Shown piece after piece: positions 8,711-11,955 of a stretch of DNA of 11,955 nt. The stretch is from Larix sibirica (taxonomy: Eukaryota; Streptophyta; Pinopsida; Pinales; Pinaceae), in the NCBI GenBank assembly GCA_004151065.3, contig NWUY0303909669.1, positions 1 through 11,955 on the forward strand, written 5' to 3'. Position 1 is the first letter of the stretch. Every line of letters begins with the position of its first letter. The notes under the pieces were generated by a model, which worked only from the letters and a program-made list of their open reading frames with translations, did not search any database and was not told the origin of the DNA. A program made the position numbers and the translations under genes.

Positions 8711-8910
8711 ACCCCTAAAAGAAAATACCAAGCTATAAGAAAACAAAATATCATTTAGAAAAAAAAAATTCATATGTCATCTGCAAGAAGGTTGGTTTTT
8801 AGATGACACCTGCCCAGATGCACCTTTCAGAAAGGGTTTTTTTTTCCCAGACAGTTGATAAATTATTTTATTGATGATGTTGTAGCCAAAATATCAATAT
8901 CCTTATTGCA
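8711..8910 (-). other. Spacer between integrase and third ORF
   Basis: About 200 nt without conserved protein after the pol stop (TAG, 8911-8913). On the sense strand it holds a purine run GGGAAAAAAAAA (8837-8848), an inverted repeat (8775-8808), and two pyrimidine-rich tracts ending in AG (8733-8760 and 8715-8730) that look like 3' splice sites. Such a spacer is where a subgenomic mRNA for a downstream ORF could be spliced. Confidence 0.4.
8775..8808. repeat. Inverted repeat in the pol-third ORF spacer
   Basis: TGTCATCT (8775-8782) and AGATGACA (8801-8808) are perfect 8-bp inverted repeats with an 18-nt loop. The right arm is followed by a near direct copy (AGATGACACCT, then AGATGCACCT at 8816-8825). 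Confidence 0.6.
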
Positions 8911-10203
8911 CTAGCATTCTGCAACACTTCGAACAAATGCATCCCTGGACAAGGGTCTCCTATATGATCTTAGGTGACGACCATTAGCCATCAAAGGAAT
9001 CCAGTCTTCATCAATGGTGTTCAACTTCAATGACCCATTGTCATATATAATGTCGATCTCATATGGTCTTATACAATGGGTATAGAGCTTTTCGTTAAAT
9101 CCCTTAAATATGGAATCATATAAAAAATTCCAATCTCCTGCTTAAAACTATTCATGCTTGTTGAATTGACCATGCTATTTAGCTCTTTGTTGTTGGAAAA
9201 CAACAACATGTTGTATAGCGGCTTGGCGTAGTTCATCCAACTCATCGATCTGATTCAAGAGGTTTGTTGTGCCCTTGATAGGTCCATCCCCAGCTGTAGT
9301 GCAGTTCTTAGTTTCTTTATTTTTATTTGAATGGTGAGAGTAACCTACTTACCGTATACAATATTGTAAGGGGTGAAACCTGTTGTGTTGCACCATGTAG
9401 TACGGTAAGCCCATAGAGATTCTAAAAGTCTATCAGCCACAATCCCTAAGATGTAATTGAACAATCTTGGTTAATATGGATTCTAGAATTTTGTTGGTGC
9501 CTTCCACCTATCGCTTTTCCTACAGATGGCATGGAGAGGTTACCCTATGCTTGATTTGTGCTACTTTGTGATGTTTTGAACATGCTTGCAGGTGAACTAT
9601 GCTCTGTCATCTATGACAATATTTCATGGAATCCCAAATCAAACAAAGATCTCACCATAGAGGAAATATGCTACTTCTTGATCCATGGATCTTGGAAGTG
9701 CCTTATCCTCCACCCACTTAGTGACATAATCAATACAAACCAAGATGTAAGCCTTTTGTTTTGAAGGAGGGTTAATAAGCCCTACAAAGTCCAAAGCCCA
9801 TTTTTCAAAATTTTCCACCATAAGTTGAGTCGGGAGTGACATTTCAACTGATTGGGTAGGTCATCCTATTTTTTGGAACCAATCACAACTCTTCACCTAT
9901 TCTCTGGCATCTTGAAAAATGGTGGGCCAATAATACCCTAGATGCAGTGCCTTATAAGCAATCTTTTTGTCAACAAAGTGCCATACAAAAGGCTTGTTGT
10001 GACAAGCTCATAGGGTATCATAAATCTCATTTTATTTGACTCAACGTCGGATCATAAGATCTAGTCCAGTGTAAAAGAGGTATCCTTCAATATGGGAATA
10101 TCGACTACTTTTATTTATGATTTGTTGATGTTCCTTTTGTGAGAGGTGCGCTAGAAGTTTTTCTACAGCTATATAATTAGCAATATCTACAAAGCATGGA
10201 GTG
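8911..10203 (-). pseudogene. Gypsy pol, integrase part
   Basis: The minus strand reads a linker (FAISTNTPCF...LLAHLSQKEHQQII, EGYLFYTGLDLMIRR), then a zinc-binding region PFVWHFVDKK...LGYYWPTIFQDARE...KSCDWF (the last zinc Cys appears to be Phe). The core has WALDFVGLINPPSKQKAYIL (first catalytic Asp, 9789-9791), IVIDDRA-stop-FT (second Asp, 9609-9611) and VEGTNKILESILTKIV (catalytic Glu, 9502-9504). Asp to Glu is 107 nt; 108 would be the canonical D-35-E, so one base has been lost. WAYRTTWCNTTGFTPYNIVY follows near 9350-9413, and SLKLNTIDEDWIPLMANGRH with RRPLSRDAF close the domain before TAG at 8911. There is no chromodomain. Stops at 9861, 9639, 9624 and 9597 and others inactivate it. Integrase inserts the element's DNA into the host genome. 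Confidence 0.93.
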
Positions 10204-10672
10204 TTAGTAGATATTGCAAAAAGATACTCCTAAAAAAATGTCTTCAACAAGAAGCATGTCTCCATCGTTGGTAAGCTTAGAGAGGAAATCATCAATGACG
10301 TTATCCCTCCCAATCCTATCGAGGATGGTTATGTCAAACTCTTGTAATAGAAACAACCACTTAGTCACTCTTCCATTGGTGATAGGATTATTCATTAAGT
10401 GAAGAATACCAGAGTGATCAATGTGCAAAAACATGGTGTAACATGTTATATAATGACACAACTTATTTATAGCAAAGACAACGATAAGAAATTCATTTTC
10501 TGTTACTGTGTAATTTAGTCCCGCAGGATCCAAGTTCTTACTAACGAAATACATGGCGAAGGGTTTTTGTTCTTCTCGTTGTCCAAGGACCTCTCCGATG
10601 GCACAGTCCAAGGCATCAGTAAATATGTGAAATGGTAAGGACTAGTTCGACCCCCTCAAGACTAGTGATGTG
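10204..10672 (-). pseudogene. Gypsy pol, RT end and RNase H
   Basis: Coding sequence begins exactly at the foreign LTR: SLVLRGSN-stop-SLPFHIFTDALD, with TAG at 10642-10644 where Trp is usual. The frame is then open to 10204. RNase H acidic residues are visible in FTDALD, NYTVTENEFLIVVFAINK and FLHIDHSGI, and the C-terminal Asp in DNVIDDFLSKL. NPITNGRVTKWLFLLQEFDI is a hallmark of plant Ty3/gypsy RNase H. Near 10217-10222 a frameshift in a T run moves coding into the frame of the integrase linker. RNase H degrades the RNA of the RNA-DNA hybrid in reverse transcription. RT itself lies beyond the inserted element, outside the window. Confidence 0.93.
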
Positions 10673-10841
10673 TGTTGAAACACCCAAAATAAGGAATAAG
10701 GATGAGAGATCTATTTTCCATTAAGAGAATATACATATAACTACAATATGGAGTGACACTTAGTATCATATTCCAAGCCATATTTTGGACTGCAAAATGA
10801 CTCCTAATATTCACTAACCCTAATGGATTAGATTTTCAACA
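10673..10841 (-). repeat. Short LTR (169 bp)
   Basis: On plus it begins TGTTGAAAC and ends GATTTTCAACA, giving perfect 8-bp inverted termini TGTTGAAA/TTTCAACA. The left edge coincides with the last recognisable gypsy codon. The right edge abuts AAGGGGGGGAA on the minus strand. A weak TATA-like stretch (TTATATGTATATTC, minus) lies near 10724-10740. Only one LTR is in the window, so its age cannot be estimated from LTR divergence. Confidence 0.8.
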
Positions 10842-10852
10842 TTCCCCCCCTT
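10842..10852 (-). promoter_or_regulatory. Polypurine tract of the inserted LTR element
   Basis: Minus strand AAGGGGGGGAA lies directly before the LTR start TGTTGAAA. This placement fixes the element's orientation: were the LTR a 5' LTR on plus, a tRNA-complementary primer site would be expected here instead. Confidence 0.75.
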
Positions 10853-11015
10853 AATTCAAAGGGGTGTAAGTGAGTCCAAGTATAGAGATAAAAATTGGAA
10901 GTTGACAACGACCAAATCTTGAACATTTCCTACTTGACAATCTGAATTTTCCAAGTAAGCTAGCAAAATTCAATGTCTTCTACTAAATAGTGAAAATATA
11001 AGTGATATCTAAATC

Positions 11016-11376
11016 AGTGGTTTTAGGATGGCCACAAACTCGGTGGTTTTGGATAACCACAAACCAAAAAGGTTAGCAAAAGCAATAGAGGCTGATGTCT
11101 TCTACTAAATTGTGGTTTTAGGATAACCAAAAACTTCGGAACTTGGTGCTAAATCTGATACCAGCTCAGCGGTTCCCTCTAGACCTTGTCTCTAACTTAG
11201 GTTTTGGCCCAATGGTTTCTCTAAAACTTGGATATAAGGATCAATGCTTCCCTCTAGAGAAAGGTGGTTTAAGGACCACCACAAATTGATGTCTACCAGA
11301 AGCTGATGTATTATACTAAATTGGTGGTTTTAGGATGACCACAAACCAAGAGGTGGTTTTGGGATGAGCACAAACT
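11016..11376. repeat. Six-copy interspersed ~25-bp palindromic repeat cluster
   Basis: Copies at 11016-11040, 11042-11065, 11111-11134, 11263-11287, 11323-11347 and 11352-11376. The consensus begins GGTGGTTTTAGGATGACC and ends ACAAACC; GTGGTTTT and the trailing ACCACAAAC half are near complements, so each copy can fold. Three copies of a companion motif close to GATGTCTTCTACTAAAT lie at 10972-10988, 11094-11110 and 11305-11321; the second and third directly precede repeat copies. Copies are unevenly spaced. They lie 175-535 bp inside the LTR element, on the 3' side of its internal region. Confidence 0.85.
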
Positions 11377-11955
11377 AATGGATTCTTTGAAACATGGCTC
11401 TAAATCTATATTTTGGCTATAGTTTTGACTCTCCCTTTGGATGCTATCTCTGGTTCTGACTGTGGCTCAAGCTCGCTTGTTGCGACAGTTGATAGGGATT
11501 TGAAACTTGAAGCCTGACTATCAATCCATGATGTCCCCCCCTCTCAAGTCCAAAGTGAGAAGTAGGAAAATTTTCTTTGGTGTGATGGAAAAAGTGCATC
11601 ATTGTGTCTCTAGTGGCAAGATATATCAAAGAGGTAGGTTTGAGTGTTAGAACTAGACATTGTACCTATCCTGTTGGAGCAGGTTTTGGACATATCTTGG
11701 GGCTAACCAGAGAACAATATGGGTTAAATATGGTGAGAATAAATGAAGAGAGGATCAGTTGAGGATGTTGAGCACAAAAGAAGATGTGACAGTAGAAGAG
11801 ACTGGATTACTGCATGGTGGAAAAATATTTCATAAAGATAGTAGGAAGAGGATTGCAGGACTCCCTATCAAAGGACTATCGCATCCAGAGAAGGAAAAAG
11901 ACCATCATCTCATTTCGATAGAAGAAGGTATCTCTACTCAGGCCAGGATCTGTGT
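11377..11955. other. Internal region of the LTR element, nothing recognised
   Basis: I translated both strands and found no retroelement domain or other known protein. A second purine run, GAGAGGGGGGGACATC on the minus strand (C run at 11535-11541 on plus), resembles the polypurine tract at 10842-10852. The stretch from about 11690 on is purine-rich on the plus strand. Confidence 0.45.

Larger units (their letters stand above)
490..10672 (-). mobile_element. Ty3/gypsy LTR retrotransposon, partial, broken by a LINE
   Basis: In sense (minus) order the window holds the RT/RNase H junction, RNase H, integrase, a spacer, a third ORF, a polypurine tract and a long LTR. The 5' LTR, gag, protease and most of RT are missing: pol stops at 10672, where another LTR element is inserted, and should resume beyond that element outside the window. 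A LINE (4675-7478) splits the third ORF. RNase H preceding a D,D-35-E integrase without a chromodomain, plus an extra ORF after integrase, fits the plant non-chromovirus (Athila/Tat-like) branch. That lineage call is inference from motifs. Numerous stops and frameshifts make this copy non-functional. The low-coordinate end depends on the LTR end, which is uncertain. Confidence 0.75.
10673..11955 (-). mobile_element. LTR retrotransposon 3' end inserted in gypsy pol (copia-like?)
   Basis: The segment starts with a 169-bp LTR bounded by TG..CA, preceded in sense by a polypurine tract, so this is the 3' end of an element reading on the minus strand and running out of the window. Short LTRs beginning TGTTGAAA and ending TTTCAACA are common in plant Ty1/copia elements, but no pol domain is visible, so the superfamily is inference. 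It interrupts the gypsy pol exactly at 10672/10673. The last 5 bp of gypsy sequence, ATGTG (10668-10672), should be repeated at the far end. The inner 1.1 kb has no convincing coding frame. Confidence 0.7.

Noticed and set aside
8530-8718. Plus-strand 62-codon Gly/Ser-rich ORF over the 36-bp repeats
   Set aside because: Its apparent order comes from the 36-bp repeat; the minus strand matches the orientation of all other coding sequence here.
10673-10841. Reading the short LTR as a 5' LTR of a plus-strand element
   Set aside because: No primer binding site follows at 10842; instead a perfect minus-strand polypurine tract abuts it.
11016-11376. CRISPR array
   Set aside because: Repeats are diverged, unevenly spaced and some nearly adjacent, in a eukaryotic retroelement; there are no spacers of regular length and no cas genes.

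Overview
This window is eukaryotic, AT-rich transposable-element sequence, almost certainly from a plant nuclear genome. The evidence is a plant-type LINE whose ORF2 ends in an RNase H domain, and a Ty3/gypsy pol of the non-chromodomain kind found in plants. A genome full of old, nested, stop-ridden retrotransposons suggests a large-genome vascular plant (gymnosperm, fern or similar), but the species cannot be fixed from the sequence. I see no host gene, rRNA, tRNA or CRISPR array. Everything recognisable reads on the minus strand, so biological order runs from high to low coordinates.

Layout, right to left. (1) 10673-11955 is the 3' end of an LTR element with a short 169-bp LTR (10673-10841, 8-bp terminal inverted repeats), a polypurine tract at 10842-10852 and a cluster of six imperfectly palindromic ~25-bp repeats at 11016-11376. 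Its coding region lies outside the window. (2) This element sits inside a Ty3/gypsy element whose pol resumes exactly at the LTR edge: the RT/RNase H border and RNase H (10204-10672), then integrase (8911-10203). (3) Downstream of integrase, in the position where some plant gypsy elements carry an env-like gene, there is a long decayed third ORF (about 8710 down to 2652). It has 12-residue Pro-rich repeats, a conserved central domain, a probable coiled coil and a conserved C-terminal block. (4) Inside that ORF lies a 5'-truncated LINE (4675-7478) with a 9-nt poly(A) tail and perfect 15-bp target-site duplications (4660-4674 and 7479-7493). Removing the LINE and one duplication rejoins the third ORF in one reading frame. 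(5) The gypsy element closes with a hairpin, a polypurine tract (2420-2432) and a long LTR with a TATA box at 1730-1737. The LTR probably starts at 2419; its other end, near 490, is less certain. (6) 1-489 is AT-rich flank with a 63-bp tandem duplication.

History: the gypsy element came first and was then broken by the LTR element and by the LINE. The gypsy frames carry many stops. The LINE's RT region has only two stops in about 1.7 kb, so the LINE is probably younger. Many stops lie where Arg, Gln or Trp is expected and are explained by C-to-T or G-to-A changes, as expected of a methylated, silenced repeat. The feature of most interest is the third ORF of the gypsy element.
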